Shown here in pieces: positions 1 through 8,424 of a DNA stretch of 64,000 nucleotides (position 1 is the first letter of the stretch; the number at the start of each line of letters is the position of its first letter). A program made the translations under genes and the position numbers. The DNA comes from Erythrobacter sp. QSSC1-22B. Its GTDB lineage: Bacteria; Pseudomonadota; Alphaproteobacteria; Sphingomonadales; Sphingomonadaceae. The DNA lies in contig NZ_LZRP01000006.1 in assembly GCF_001678665.1 (NCBI RefSeq), positions 223,773 through 287,772 of the forward strand, read 5' to 3'. Under the pieces are notes generated by a model. The model saw only the letters and a list, made by a program, of their open reading frames with translations. It was not told the origin of the DNA and did no database searches.

Positions 1-534
1 TCCAGCGTCGGCTTCGGAGAATGCGTCGGCCTTGCGGCACAGCCTTGCGACAAACCGGCCCGCGACCGAAGCTACGCCATCCTCGAGCGAAAGCGATTCC
101 ACGATCACCTCGGTTTCGGTCTCATTGCCTTCGTTCATGAAAAAGGGAGCGCTCATTCCCTCCGGAAAGTAGGACACCGCCGCCTCGCTTACCGACGCCG
201 ATGCATCATCGCCCATCAGCGAAATATTCACCGAAAACACATTGTGCATCATGCTCTCAGCAGCGGGATCATGCGCCTGAATGGTCAGCATGGTCATGGG
301 CCCGATCGCCATGAATTCGGCCGTCGAGGTTCCCTCCGACGGCATATCGAGCGTTTCGCCGCGATAGGCGCTGCCATCGATCATGCCGACGATTTCGCCA
401 ACGCGCTGCTTGTCGATCCGGCCGCCGAGCTCGCTTTCGGTCCGGTCTTCGGGGCTCGACGGCGAACACCCTGCGGCCAGGATACAGCCAAGCAAAGCCA
501 TAGTGCAGGCACGGAATCTCGATAGAGGTTTCAT
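1..534 (-). CDS. Putative lipoprotein, 3' end outside the window
   Basis: An open frame of 178 codons runs off the left edge without a stop, so the C-terminus is missing. The N-terminus is basic, then hydrophobic, and ends in a lipobox-like ILAAGC around residue 23, which predicts a lipid-anchored envelope protein. The mature part is acidic and rich in Ser, Thr, Glu and Met and matches no family I recognise. It lies 25 nt downstream of the SH3-like gene on the same strand, so the two are probably co-transcribed. The ATG at 534 was chosen because it gives a complete lipoprotein signal. Confidence 0.7.
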   Translation of the reverse strand, partial: MKPLSRFRACTMALLGCILAAGCSPSSPEDRTESELGGRIDKQRVGEIVGMIDGSAYRGETLDMPSEGTSTAEFMAIGPMTMLTIQAHDPAAESMMHNVFSVNISLMGDDASASVSEAAVSYFPEGMSAPFFMNEGNETETEVIVESLSLEDGVASVAGRFVARLCRKADAFSEADAG

Positions 535-559
535 CTGGGGCGACCTTGCGTTTGAGTGC

Positions 560-1378
560 CTAGGGAAATGACCAGCCGTCGTGTTCGATGCGGAATATCC
601 GGATTGGCGCGCCGGGCCGTTCGGGGTCGGCGCGCAGCCTGAAGACCGCGGTGTGCGGCTGGCCGAAGTTCACGATGGCGACATTCAGGGTGATCATGCC
701 GCGCAGCATGGGTTGGTCCCGGTCGGGCTCAGGCTCGCCGACGGTACCGTCGAAATCCTGGGCTCCGTAAAGCGGATCGGCCTGAAGTGGCCGCGTCTGC
801 ATGCCCGCCACGACATCCGAGGAGAAATAATTGCCGGCATTGGCGGGAGCGAGCGGTTGGGGCCCACCCATTCTTGCCAGATCGGCGGCCTCGTAGAGCG
901 CGCGGACAAGATCCTGCGCGTGCGCGATCAGGTCCTCGCCCGCCACCGCATTCGGTCCAATCGTCGGCGAATCCACTGGCTCATAGCCGTCTTCGACCAG
1001 GAAGCGCTGGAGCACCCAACCGGCCTTGCTCAGATCGGCCGAGCGCATCAGGCACCAGCGCGGCGGAAGCGCGTCGATCTGCGCCTGGCTCAACGTCTGA
1101 TACGACGCCATCAGCAGCAGCGGAACGCAGGTGACCTGGTGGAGACCCCGCTCGTCATGCGCGAAAGTGTCGATGATGAGATATTCGGTGCCTGGCCCCA
1201 TCCTGGCGTTGAGCGCATCGTCGGCTGCGACATCGTGGACCCGCCAGGCATCGGGACCATGCCCGTCGATCTCCGCTTGAGCGGGGAATGGCAGCAGGCA
1301 AAGGCCGAGCAGGGCCATAGCGGCCGATACGATCCCGAATACGGTGTCGCCAGTGGTGCGCGATCGAGCTTTTGTCAT
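560..1378 (-). CDS. Secreted SH3-like domain protein
   Basis: This 272-residue protein has a signal peptide (hydrophobic residues about 17-35, AQA-like cleavage site). The next segment (about 45-90) has the pattern LNARMGPGTEYLII followed by a single Cys, typical of bacterial SH3-like domains of periplasmic proteins. The rest is hydrophilic with no catalytic motif I recognise. A role in the periplasm or at the cell wall is inferred from the fold and signal peptide only. It is upstream gene of a pair with the lipoprotein at the left edge. Confidence 0.65.
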   Translation of the reverse strand: MTKARSRTTGDTVFGIVSAAMALLGLCLLPFPAQAEIDGHGPDAWRVHDVAADDALNARMGPGTEYLIIDTFAHDERGLHQVTCVPLLLMASYQTLSQAQIDALPPRWCLMRSADLSKAGWVLQRFLVEDGYEPVDSPTIGPNAVAGEDLIAHAQDLVRALYEAADLARMGGPQPLAPANAGNYFSSDVVAGMQTRPLQADPLYGAQDFDGTVGEPEPDRDQPMLRGMITLNVAIVNFGQPHTAVFRLRADPERPGAPIRIFRIEHDGWSFP

Positions 1379-1562
1379 CGTCTTCCCCCATGACTGACCG
1401 TCCCATGACGGTCGGGCGAACCCAAAACGGACCCTAGGGACGGATCGTAGCGGTCTTGCTATCGCTTGGCGCCGAACCGCTTCGGCGCCTGCATGCCAAG
1501 GTAATGCCGCAGCGAACCGATGCCGTTAATAGTGCAAATGCCCCATCGGCGGCATTTCGCAG

Positions 1563-2564
1563 TCAGGATTGGTCGCGGCTGATGAGCGAGGCGAGCGCCG
1601 CCTTGTTCGAGACGCCGAGCTTTTCGTAAATCCGCACGATCTGGTTGCGGACCGTCGATGGTGCGGTGCCGAGTTCGCGCGCGACCTGTTTGCCGCTCAG
1701 CCCCGAAGCGAACAGCTCCGCCACCTGGCTTTCGCGCCGCGACAGTCGCGTCAGGACTGAAACGACCGACAGGTGGACGAAATACTTGCTGCCAAAGGGC
1801 GACATGCGCGCCCTGACCGTGTCGCCTTCCCACCGGCCCGCCCGTCGCAGCGATGCCATCGCCTCGCGCGGGATGCTGGCGACACGCCCGCCCCACGCGT
1901 TCTGCGCCAGATCGCGAAACGGGCCCTGCACCGACAGGATCGTGCCATCATTGCCTACCAGCGCCACGGCTTCGTGCTCCAGCGTATCACCCTGGCCCCA
2001 CAGCTCCCGGTTCACCCGCATGGCCTGCGACAAATGGGGCATCAGCATCTGCTTGAAGGCACGCTGATCCTCCGTGAACTTCCAATGCCGGTCGGCGGCG
2101 CAAAGCCCGACAAAGCTGACGTAACCGTCCGACTGCTCGGACACGATGGTTGCCATCATCTGCGATGCGCCGAACCGGCGCCAGTGCTCGTTATAGGCCA
2201 TGTCTGCGCGATAGTTCGGGACATCGTCGAACCGCGCGGTGGTGCCCAGATTGCCCAGCGTGATATCGCAAAAGGCATCGCGCTCGGCCACGGACTCCCA
2301 CTCACCCAGAACGGCGGGGCTCTGATCGAGCACCGTCAGGTCGGTGACGAGGCGGCCATCCGCCAATCCACCACCCCAGACGGCGAAATCGAATGGCACA
2401 ATGTCCTGCAGGTTCCTGAGTACGCGACGGCGCAGCTCGTCGGGTCCGAACTCGCTCACATCATGGTACAATTCCAGAAGAAAATCGCTGAGCTGGTTCG
2501 GTTGATCGTTGAAACTCACGCGCCCCCCAGCTGTTGCTCCACCTCGTTCGCGGGCATTCTTCAC
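1563..2564 (-). CDS. LuxR-family transcriptional regulator
   Basis: The last 63 residues (about 271-333) are a complete GerE/LuxR helix-turn-helix with the characteristic LSRRESQVAEL start and KQVARELGTAPSTVRNQI recognition region. The N-terminal 250 residues look like a PAS/GAF-type sensor rather than a receiver: there is no phospho-acceptor Asp pattern. No autoinducer synthase lies nearby, so it is a solo regulator with unknown signal. The longest frame starts at a GTG (2564) without a clear ribosome binding site. A second GTG at 2519 follows a G-rich stretch and is a plausible alternative start. Confidence 0.8.
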   Translation of the reverse strand: MKNARERGGATAGGRVSFNDQPNQLSDFLLELYHDVSEFGPDELRRRVLRNLQDIVPFDFAVWGGGLADGRLVTDLTVLDQSPAVLGEWESVAERDAFCDITLGNLGTTARFDDVPNYRADMAYNEHWRRFGASQMMATIVSEQSDGYVSFVGLCAADRHWKFTEDQRAFKQMLMPHLSQAMRVNRELWGQGDTLEHEAVALVGNDGTILSVQGPFRDLAQNAWGGRVASIPREAMASLRRAGRWEGDTVRARMSPFGSKYFVHLSVVSVLTRLSRRESQVAELFASGLSGKQVARELGTAPSTVRNQIVRIYEKLGVSNKAALASLISRDQS

Positions 2565-2877
2565 TATGGGACGAAAACGGGCAACCCCAGTCTTTCAGCG
2601 TAGGTCAAGATGCCCGGCCTGCTCGGGCTGTACTGAGTTTGTCCAGACTGAATGCATTGAATTTCAATAATTCGATAGCATTTCGCGCCCCTTGGACTGA
2701 CCCTCAATGCGACTGCTGCGCCCGGCGTTCGGATCGATCCGAGCGTATCGGGCCGTGCTTGTTTGCCGGACCGATACCGCAGCGTGCCGGTGTCCGTAGA
2801 GCAAATGCACTATTTCATGCGCACCCCGCACAAGGAATACCGCGACCCTTGGGTGCAATCCGTGGGGGAGCCGAAAA
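2565..2877. other. Intergenic region between divergent genes
   Basis: These 313 bases separate the LuxR-type gene from the Yip1-like gene. They should hold both promoters. Short open frames on both strands have no initiation signal or recognisable protein. A GGGGGAG ribosome binding site sits just before the start at 2878. I see no strong inverted repeat or RNA. Confidence 0.5.
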
Positions 2878-4167
2878 ATGAACCAGCCGGGCCAGAACGA
2901 AGAAAAATTCAGCGCGACCGCTGCAGCATCGCCCGAAAGAACGGGCGAAGTTCCTGGAGCTACAGTTCATGAAACGTCACGCGAGACTGCGCAGCTCGGT
3001 GAGCGAGTGAAGAACATTTTGCTCAGGCCCACCGCCGAATGGGAGCGGATCGAGCGGGAACCGGCATCGATCGGCGGGCTCTATATGCGCTATGTCGGGC
3101 CGCTCGCCGCAATCCCGCCCTTGGCGACGCTGATCGGCACGCTGGCATTTGGCTATCCGGGGTTCCTCGGGACCTATCGCCCGACTTTTCTGGAAGCGGT
3201 GGTGTCAGCCCTTGTCCAATACGGGCTGACGCTGGTCGGGGTATTCGTACTGGCGCTGGTCATCAATGCGCTGGCCCCGCGTTTCGATGCCCGACCGGAC
3301 AAGGTGCAGGCCTTCAAGGTCGCGGCCTATTCGGCAACCGCGGCATGGGTGGCAGGCATTTTCAGTCTGCTGCCCGCCCTTTCGATCCTGTCGATCCTCA
3401 GTCTTTACAGCCTCTACCTGCTCTATCTCGGGCTCCCCCGGCTGATGCAGGCGCCCCGGGAAAAGGCTCTTTCATACACCGGGGTCGTCGTGCTTGCGAT
3501 GCTGGTCGCGGGTTTCGTGATCGGGGCGATCTCCGCTCCGATAGCGGGCCAGCTGGGCGGTGCCGCGGGGCCCGGCGGCGGTTTTGCTTCTGCGATCGAG
3601 GACGGCGACGGGACGGGCGCTCCCGGGACGATCGCCCTGCCCGGTGGAGGCTCCATCGATCTTGGCGCGATGGCGTCGTCGGCTGAGAAAGGCGGAGCGG
3701 TCGAGGCCGCTCTCGGGGGCAGTCCGGCGGCACCGCTCGATCAGAAGTTTCTTGCCTCGCTGCTGCCCGAAACCGTGGCGGGCCTGCCCATGACCGAACG
3801 CCAGAATGCCTCGCTGGGCACCGGCATCGGCTCGAATGCCCAGGTTCGCTACGGCAGCGGCAACACCTCCATCGAGCTAGAGATCGTCGATATGTCCGCG
3901 CTCGGCGGAATGGCCGCCATGGCCGGCACCATGGGGATGGAAAGCGAGAGCGAGACGGCAACCGGTTACGAACGGACCGGCACCGTGAACGGCCGATTGA
4001 CGATCGAGAAATGGGACAGCGCAAGCGAGCGCGGCACCTACAGCGTCGTCGTGGGAAATCGCGCGATTGTGAGAGCGGAAGGCCGGGGTGTCGATATGCA
4101 GCAAATGAAATCCGCCGTGCACGGCATCGATTTCAGCGGGATCGAGCGGGCAGCGAATGGGGACTGA
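2878..4167 (+). CDS. Yip1-like multi-pass membrane protein
   Basis: This 429-residue protein has a hydrophilic N-terminus (about 1-50), then five or six hydrophobic segments (about 65-235) arranged like the Yip1 family. Typical sequences include the LRPTAEWERI lead-in before the first membrane segment. The C-terminal 190 residues are soluble, Gly/Ala-rich at first and then folded-looking, and are not recognised. The start is supported by GGGGGAG upstream. Function is unknown; Yip1 relatives in bacteria are uncharacterised inner membrane proteins. Confidence 0.65.
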   Translation: MNQPGQNEEKFSATAAASPERTGEVPGATVHETSRETAQLGERVKNILLRPTAEWERIEREPASIGGLYMRYVGPLAAIPPLATLIGTLAFGYPGFLGTYRPTFLEAVVSALVQYGLTLVGVFVLALVINALAPRFDARPDKVQAFKVAAYSATAAWVAGIFSLLPALSILSILSLYSLYLLYLGLPRLMQAPREKALSYTGVVVLAMLVAGFVIGAISAPIAGQLGGAAGPGGGFASAIEDGDGTGAPGTIALPGGGSIDLGAMASSAEKGGAVEAALGGSPAAPLDQKFLASLLPETVAGLPMTERQNASLGTGIGSNAQVRYGSGNTSIELEIVDMSALGGMAAMAGTMGMESESETATGYERTGTVNGRLTIEKWDSASERGTYSVVVGNRAIVRAEGRGVDMQQMKSAVHGIDFSGIERAANGD

Positions 4168-4263
4168 TGTCCGCCTCCGATCATCCCCTTTTCCGCGTCA
4201 TTGCGACGGCCAATTCCTGCGCTGGCGCGTTGAAGCCTTGGCGGCACTGAGAAAAAGGGGGCA

Positions 4264-5031
4264 ATGATGAGCCAGGATGACGACGACGACAAGAGCAGGC
4301 TAGAGCGGCTGCAGCTTGCGCTGGTACAGACCCAGCAGGCGGCGCTACAGTCCGGTCAGCGGATCGTGCTGGTACTCGAAGGCCGCGACAGCGCGGGCAA
4401 GGATGGTTCGATCAAGCGGATCACCGAATATCTTTCGGTGCGCGCCACTCGCGTGGTGGCGCTGCCAAAGCCGTCAGACCGCGAGCGGAGTCAGTGGTAT
4501 TTCCAGCGCTATATCGAGCACCTCCCCGGAGCCGGCGAGTTCGTGATCTTCAACCGCTCGTGGTACAACCGTGCCGGGGTGGAGGTGGTGATGGGGTTCT
4601 CGCCGCCCGAGGCGCAGGCCGCTTTCCTCCGCGATGCCCCCGATTTCGAGCGCATGCTCGCCGAGAGCGGGATCAAGCTGGTCAAGCTTTGGCTCGACAT
4701 CTCGAAGGAGGAGCAGGGCAGGCGGCTGGACGCGCGGCGCAGCGATCCGCTCAAAGCGCTCAAGGTGTCCGATATGGATCGGGTGGCGCAGGAAAAATGG
4801 AGCGACTATTCGGATGCGCGCGATACCATGCTGACGCGCACGCACACCCCGATCGCGCCGTGGTATTGCGTCCGCGCGGATCGCAAGGTTCCCGCTCGGC
4901 GGGCGATCATCCAGCACATATTGAGCGAGGTGGCGCCAGCCGAGATACTGCAGGACGTGGCGCCTCCCGACCCCGAAATCCTGTTCCCCTTCGAACTGGC
5001 GGCTCTGGAGGACGGGCGGCTCGCGCCGTGA
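4264..5031 (+). CDS. ppk2: Polyphosphate kinase 2 (PPK2) family protein
   Basis: PPK2 enzymes transfer phosphate between polyphosphate and nucleotides. The P-loop motif GRDSAGKDG lies at about residues 40-48, followed by the family signatures DRERSQWYFQRY and FNRSWYNRAGVE. KLWLDISKEEQ and the DPLKxxK-like lid region are also present. The length of 255 residues fits a one-domain PPK2. A second ATG three bases downstream (4267) has better spacing from the AAGGGGG ribosome binding site and may be the true start. Whether it makes ATP, GTP or phosphorylates AMP cannot be told from the sequence. Confidence 0.9.
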   Translation: MMSQDDDDDKSRLERLQLALVQTQQAALQSGQRIVLVLEGRDSAGKDGSIKRITEYLSVRATRVVALPKPSDRERSQWYFQRYIEHLPGAGEFVIFNRSWYNRAGVEVVMGFSPPEAQAAFLRDAPDFERMLAESGIKLVKLWLDISKEEQGRRLDARRSDPLKALKVSDMDRVAQEKWSDYSDARDTMLTRTHTPIAPWYCVRADRKVPARRAIIQHILSEVAPAEILQDVAPPDPEILFPFELAALEDGRLAP

Positions 5032-5293
5032 GCCAGGCGGCGCGCATTCCGTGGCTCCCGGAATCGAATTTCCCGGCGATCTTCCTGTGCGCGGGCGCGT
5101 GGATCACCGCGGTCGGGCACGACCGGCTCGACGGCATGAGCGGGCTCGGCCACGACGAAAGTTAGCCTGCGCGAGATACCGGGCCGCCAGTCGCGCACCG
5201 CGGTCGGCACATCGCAATGCGGGCTAGCTTCGAGACACGGCTTGCGCCGGCTTCAGCTAGCCGGGCCGGTCGGACCGGCGGCTCCAGCTCGGT

Positions 5294-5617
5294 TCAGGAC
5301 TTGCGCTTCTTGCGCGCGGCGTATTTCGCGTCGCGAGCGGCCTTGCGTTCGGCTTCGGTCGGCTCGGGCTTTTCGCGCTCGGCCTTGGCCTCGGCGCGCT
5401 TCTCCTGCTCGATCCGCTGCGCTTCCTCGCGCTCCGCCTTGATCGCTTTGCGCTTGGCCGCAGCCTTGGCTTCACGCGCCTTCTGGCGTTCGGCACCCGC
5501 GGCGAGTTCGGCTTCGTCGGGCTTGGGCGCGGCCTTCAGCTTTTCCAGCGCGCTCTTCTTGGCGCGGGCCGAGGCGGCTGCCCGGTCCTGAAACCCCGGA
5601 TCCTTGAAACCCTTCAT
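5294..5617 (-). CDS. Small Lys/Ala/Glu-rich protein, DUF6481-like
   Basis: This 107-residue protein begins MKGFKDPGFQDRAAA, like the DUF6481 proteins common in sphingomonads, and continues as a highly charged helix rich in Ala, Lys, Arg and Glu with a very basic C-terminus. The start at 5617 is supported by AGGAG nine bases upstream; the frame is open further upstream but without initiation signals. The composition suggests a long coiled helix that may bind nucleic acid, which is inference. Confidence 0.75.
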   Translation of the reverse strand: MKGFKDPGFQDRAAASARAKKSALEKLKAAPKPDEAELAAGAERQKAREAKAAAKRKAIKAEREEAQRIEQEKRAEAKAEREKPEPTEAERKAARDAKYAARKKRKS

Positions 5618-5766
5618 CGAAATTCGCTCCTGAATGCAGAAAGTGTGAATGCAATTGGTGAAATCCGGCCCGTTTGCGGTGCGCTTTCGTGTTCGAAATG
5701 GCACTCGCAGGACCGGCCTGCGAGGCCGTTAGGGCATTTTTCGCCGGATCGCCACTCTTGTGAACA

Positions 5767-6429
5767 TCACGCAGGGTTGCGCGGTTCCCGGAGCGAAGGC
5801 TCGAACCACACCATCGGTTCGCCCGCCGCCCACGGCTCGACCCGCAGCATGATCGCGCCGAAGAGGTCGGATGCGAGGTGACGGTCGAGCCAGTGGCGCA
5901 GGCGCGCGAGCGGCTGCGCGTCGAACCAGGCCCGATCGACCGCGACGAATTGCCGCACGAAGGGCAGGATCGCGGCGTCGCTGAAACCGCGCGCCTGGCC
6001 GCCAAGCTGGTCCCGCCCAGCCAGCCGGGCGTCGAGAACCTCGAGAAACGCCGCCCCTTCGGCGCGGTGCGCCGGCGCATCGGTTCCGTCGCGTTCGGCG
6101 TATTTGTAGCGGTCGAGCGAGCGCTTGAAGGGCCCGTCGCAGCTGGCGATCAGATCGGCATCCGCACGCGCCAGCCAGCCCTCGGGGTCGTTCCGTGCCA
6201 ATGCCCAGCGCATGATATCCACGCTCTCCTCGAGCACTGTCCCGTCCGCCAGCACCAGCACGGGCACCGTCCCCTTGGACGAGGCCTCGAGCAGGCTCGG
6301 CGGCTTGTCGCGCAGCCGCACCTCGCGCAATTCGCAGCGCGTGCCGCTTATCGCCAGCGCCAGCCGCGCGCGCATCGCATAGGGGCAGCGGCGAAAGCTG
6401 TAGAGCACGGGGGCGGCTGCATCCGTCAT
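5767..6429 (-). CDS. Glutathione S-transferase family protein
   Basis: The 220-residue product has a thioredoxin-like N-terminal domain with FRRCPYAMRARLAL at about residues 12-25. TVPVLVLADGTVLEESVDI follows, the usual cis-Pro and Glu-Ser glutathione-binding region. The remainder is a helical GST C-terminal domain. The Cys-Pro-Tyr motif suggests a cysteine-type (omega/beta-like) GST. Its ATG overlaps the stop of trhO by four bases, so it is translationally coupled to that gene. Confidence 0.85.
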   Translation of the reverse strand: MTDAAAPVLYSFRRCPYAMRARLALAISGTRCELREVRLRDKPPSLLEASSKGTVPVLVLADGTVLEESVDIMRWALARNDPEGWLARADADLIASCDGPFKRSLDRYKYAERDGTDAPAHRAEGAAFLEVLDARLAGRDQLGGQARGFSDAAILPFVRQFVAVDRAWFDAQPLARLRHWLDRHLASDLFGAIMLRVEPWAAGEPMVWFEPSLREPRNPA

Positions 6430-7391
6430 CGAACCGGGCTCCCGGTCCCGCGCGTCCGGGGGCGAGCGGCGGCCGCCGCGTTGAGCGCGGCCTGACGGCG
6501 CCGTTCGCGCAAGGTCGCGCGCTGCTCCTCGCTCCGTTCGCCATGGCACGCGGCGCAGCTCACTTCCGCCTCGTAATGCGGGGAGGCTGCATCCTGCGCG
6601 CTGATCGGACGACCGCAGGCGAGGCAGGCGTCGTGGCTGCCGGGCGCCAGCCCGTGCCCGATCGCCACCCGCTGGTCGAAGACATAGCATTCGCCGCGCC
6701 ACAGGCTGTCCGCCTCGGGCACCGCCTCGAGATAGGCCAGGATGCCGCCTTTCAGATGATAGACCTCCTCGACGCCCTCCTCCTTGAGGAAGGCGGTCGA
6801 TTTCTCGCAGCGGATCCCGCCGGTGCAGAACATCGCCACCCGGGGCTGGCGGCCCGTGCCGAGCAATTCCTCGCGCTTGCCGCGAAACCATTCGGGAAAT
6901 TCGCGAAAGCTGCGCGTCGCGGGGTCGATCGCGCCTGCAAAGCTGCCGATCGCCACCTCGTAATCATTGCGGGTGTCGATCACGATCGTGTCCGGGTCGG
7001 CGATCAGCGCGTTCCAGTCGTGCGGGGCGACATAGGTGCCCGCAGCCGCGCGCGGATCTATCCCGGGCTCGCCCATGGTGACGATCTCGGGTTTCACCCG
7101 CACCTTCATGCGCTCGAACGGCATGGCGGCGGCGGTGGACAGCTTGACGTCGAGATCGGCGCAATCGGGCAGCGCGCGGATATGCGCGAGCACTCGCGCG
7201 ATGCTGTCCGGCGCTCCGGCGATGGTGCCGTTGATCCCCTCCGGCGCGAGCAGCAGCGTGCCGCGGATGGCCTGCTCGGCGCACAGCGCCTCGAGCGCCG
7301 CGCGCAAGGGCTCGCAGTCCTCGAACCGCGCGAAACGGTAGAGCGCGGCCACGGAGACGGGGGCCGGTGAGCGGGGATGGGCGCTGGGCAT
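6426..7391 (-). CDS. trhO: tRNA uridine(34) hydroxylase, rhodanese-type
   Basis: TrhO (formerly YceA) makes 5-hydroxyuridine at tRNA position 34. The product of about 321 residues shows the N-terminal GTLLLAPEGINGTIAG block and a rhodanese domain (about residues 127-212) with IDTRNDYE. Its active-site loop is FCTGGIRCEKS, with catalytic Cys near residue 189. C-terminal CLACGRP and CAACHGE pairs look like a zinc site. The ATG at 7391 is preceded by GGGG; another ATG lies at 7403. It is the first gene of a pair with the GST. Confidence 0.9.
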   Translation of the reverse strand: MPSAHPRSPAPVSVAALYRFARFEDCEPLRAALEALCAEQAIRGTLLLAPEGINGTIAGAPDSIARVLAHIRALPDCADLDVKLSTAAAMPFERMKVRVKPEIVTMGEPGIDPRAAAGTYVAPHDWNALIADPDTIVIDTRNDYEVAIGSFAGAIDPATRSFREFPEWFRGKREELLGTGRQPRVAMFCTGGIRCEKSTAFLKEEGVEEVYHLKGGILAYLEAVPEADSLWRGECYVFDQRVAIGHGLAPGSHDACLACGRPISAQDAASPHYEAEVSCAACHGERSEEQRATLRERRRQAALNAAAAARPRTRGTGSPVR

Positions 7392-7626
7392 CGCAGGCCC
7401 CATAGCGCCAGACCCGCCGCGCGTCAGCACCGATCCATCCCCGGCAACGGATCCGCAGCACTGCCGGGCTTGCACCCGCGGCAGCGACAGGCGATATTCA
7501 TCGCTCCATCACTAGGGGCTGCGGCCTCCACGCAAACACGGGCAGGACGAAAGCGCTATCTCGGTCGTCGAACACAGCGCTCCCGAGCGAGAGGCCCGGC
7601 GGTTCGCGCTTCCGCGCCTGCCCGAG

Positions 7627-8385
7627 ATGGTTCCGCGCCGCGTGGCCGCGATCGCCGCCGCGCTTGCGATCGAGCTGCTGATCCTGTGGGTGTTGCTAAG
7701 CCTCGGCGTCGGCGGCGGGGCAGGCACACCCTCGACCACCAGCGTCACTACCTTCGACGCCAGCGAGGCCATCCGCCCCGAGGCGCAGGAGGAGGAGACC
7801 CCGCCGCAAGCCCCGCAGGCGGACTCCGCCGCCCCCACCGCACCGCAGGACCCGTCACCCGCCACGCCGCAACCGGCCAGCCCGCTGACGCTGCCGCCCA
7901 GCGCCCTGCCGCGCGAAAGCCAGGTTTTCGTTCCGCCGGCTCTGCCTCAGCCCGAGGCCACACCCGAAACCCCCGCACCGCCATCGCCCCCGCGCGCCAC
8001 CGCGGTCATCCGCCCGGGTGCCGAGTATGGCCCGGCCAACCGGCCCCGCGCCGGCGCGCCGGACAGCGAGGTGGTGGGCGCCGCTCCCGATGGCTCGCCG
8101 CTCTACGCCGCGCGCTGGTATCGCGAGCCGACCAATCAGGAGCTCGCGGGCTATCTCTCCGCCGCGCGCGGGCCGGGGTGGGGGCTGATCGCCTGCAAGA
8201 CCGCGCCCAACTGGCGGGTCGAGGATTGCGTGATCGTCGGCGAGAGCCCCGCGGGTTCGGCCATCGCCCGCTCGGCGCAGGCCGCCGCGTGGCAATTCCA
8301 GGTCCGCCCCCCCCGGGTCGGCGGGTCGTACCAGGTCGGTGCCTGGGTGCGGATCCGGATCACCTATGCGATGCTGCCGGGGTAG
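7627..8385 (+). CDS. TonB-like protein with N-terminal membrane anchor
   Basis: The 252-residue product has one N-terminal membrane helix (about 7-27) and a Pro/Ala/Glu-rich spacer (about 45-135). It ends in a small C-terminal domain with GSAIARSAQAAAW and VGAWVRIRITY, resembling TonB-type energy-transducing proteins. The frame upstream back to the TAG at 7513 also looks protein-like (basic, Arg/Pro-rich) but has no ATG, GTG or TTG, so the real start is uncertain. No ExbB/ExbD genes are next to it. Confidence 0.65.
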   Translation: MVPRRVAAIAAALAIELLILWVLLSLGVGGGAGTPSTTSVTTFDASEAIRPEAQEEETPPQAPQADSAAPTAPQDPSPATPQPASPLTLPPSALPRESQVFVPPALPQPEATPETPAPPSPPRATAVIRPGAEYGPANRPRAGAPDSEVVGAAPDGSPLYAARWYREPTNQELAGYLSAARGPGWGLIACKTAPNWRVEDCVIVGESPAGSAIARSAQAAAWQFQVRPPRVGGSYQVGAWVRIRITYAMLPG

Positions 8386-8424
8386 GGCGGCCATTAGAGC
8401 GGCCAACGGGGCGGCAAAAGCGCC

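Noticed and set aside
2664..2858. 64-codon minus-strand frame in the LuxR/Yip1 intergenic region
   Set aside because: No ribosome binding site or family match; it lies in the probable divergent promoter region.
5028..5165. Short frame directly after the PPK2 gene (GTG at 5028, 45 residues)
   Set aside because: It overlaps the ppk2 stop, has no ribosome binding site and no recognisable sequence. Possibly a remnant, but unsupported.
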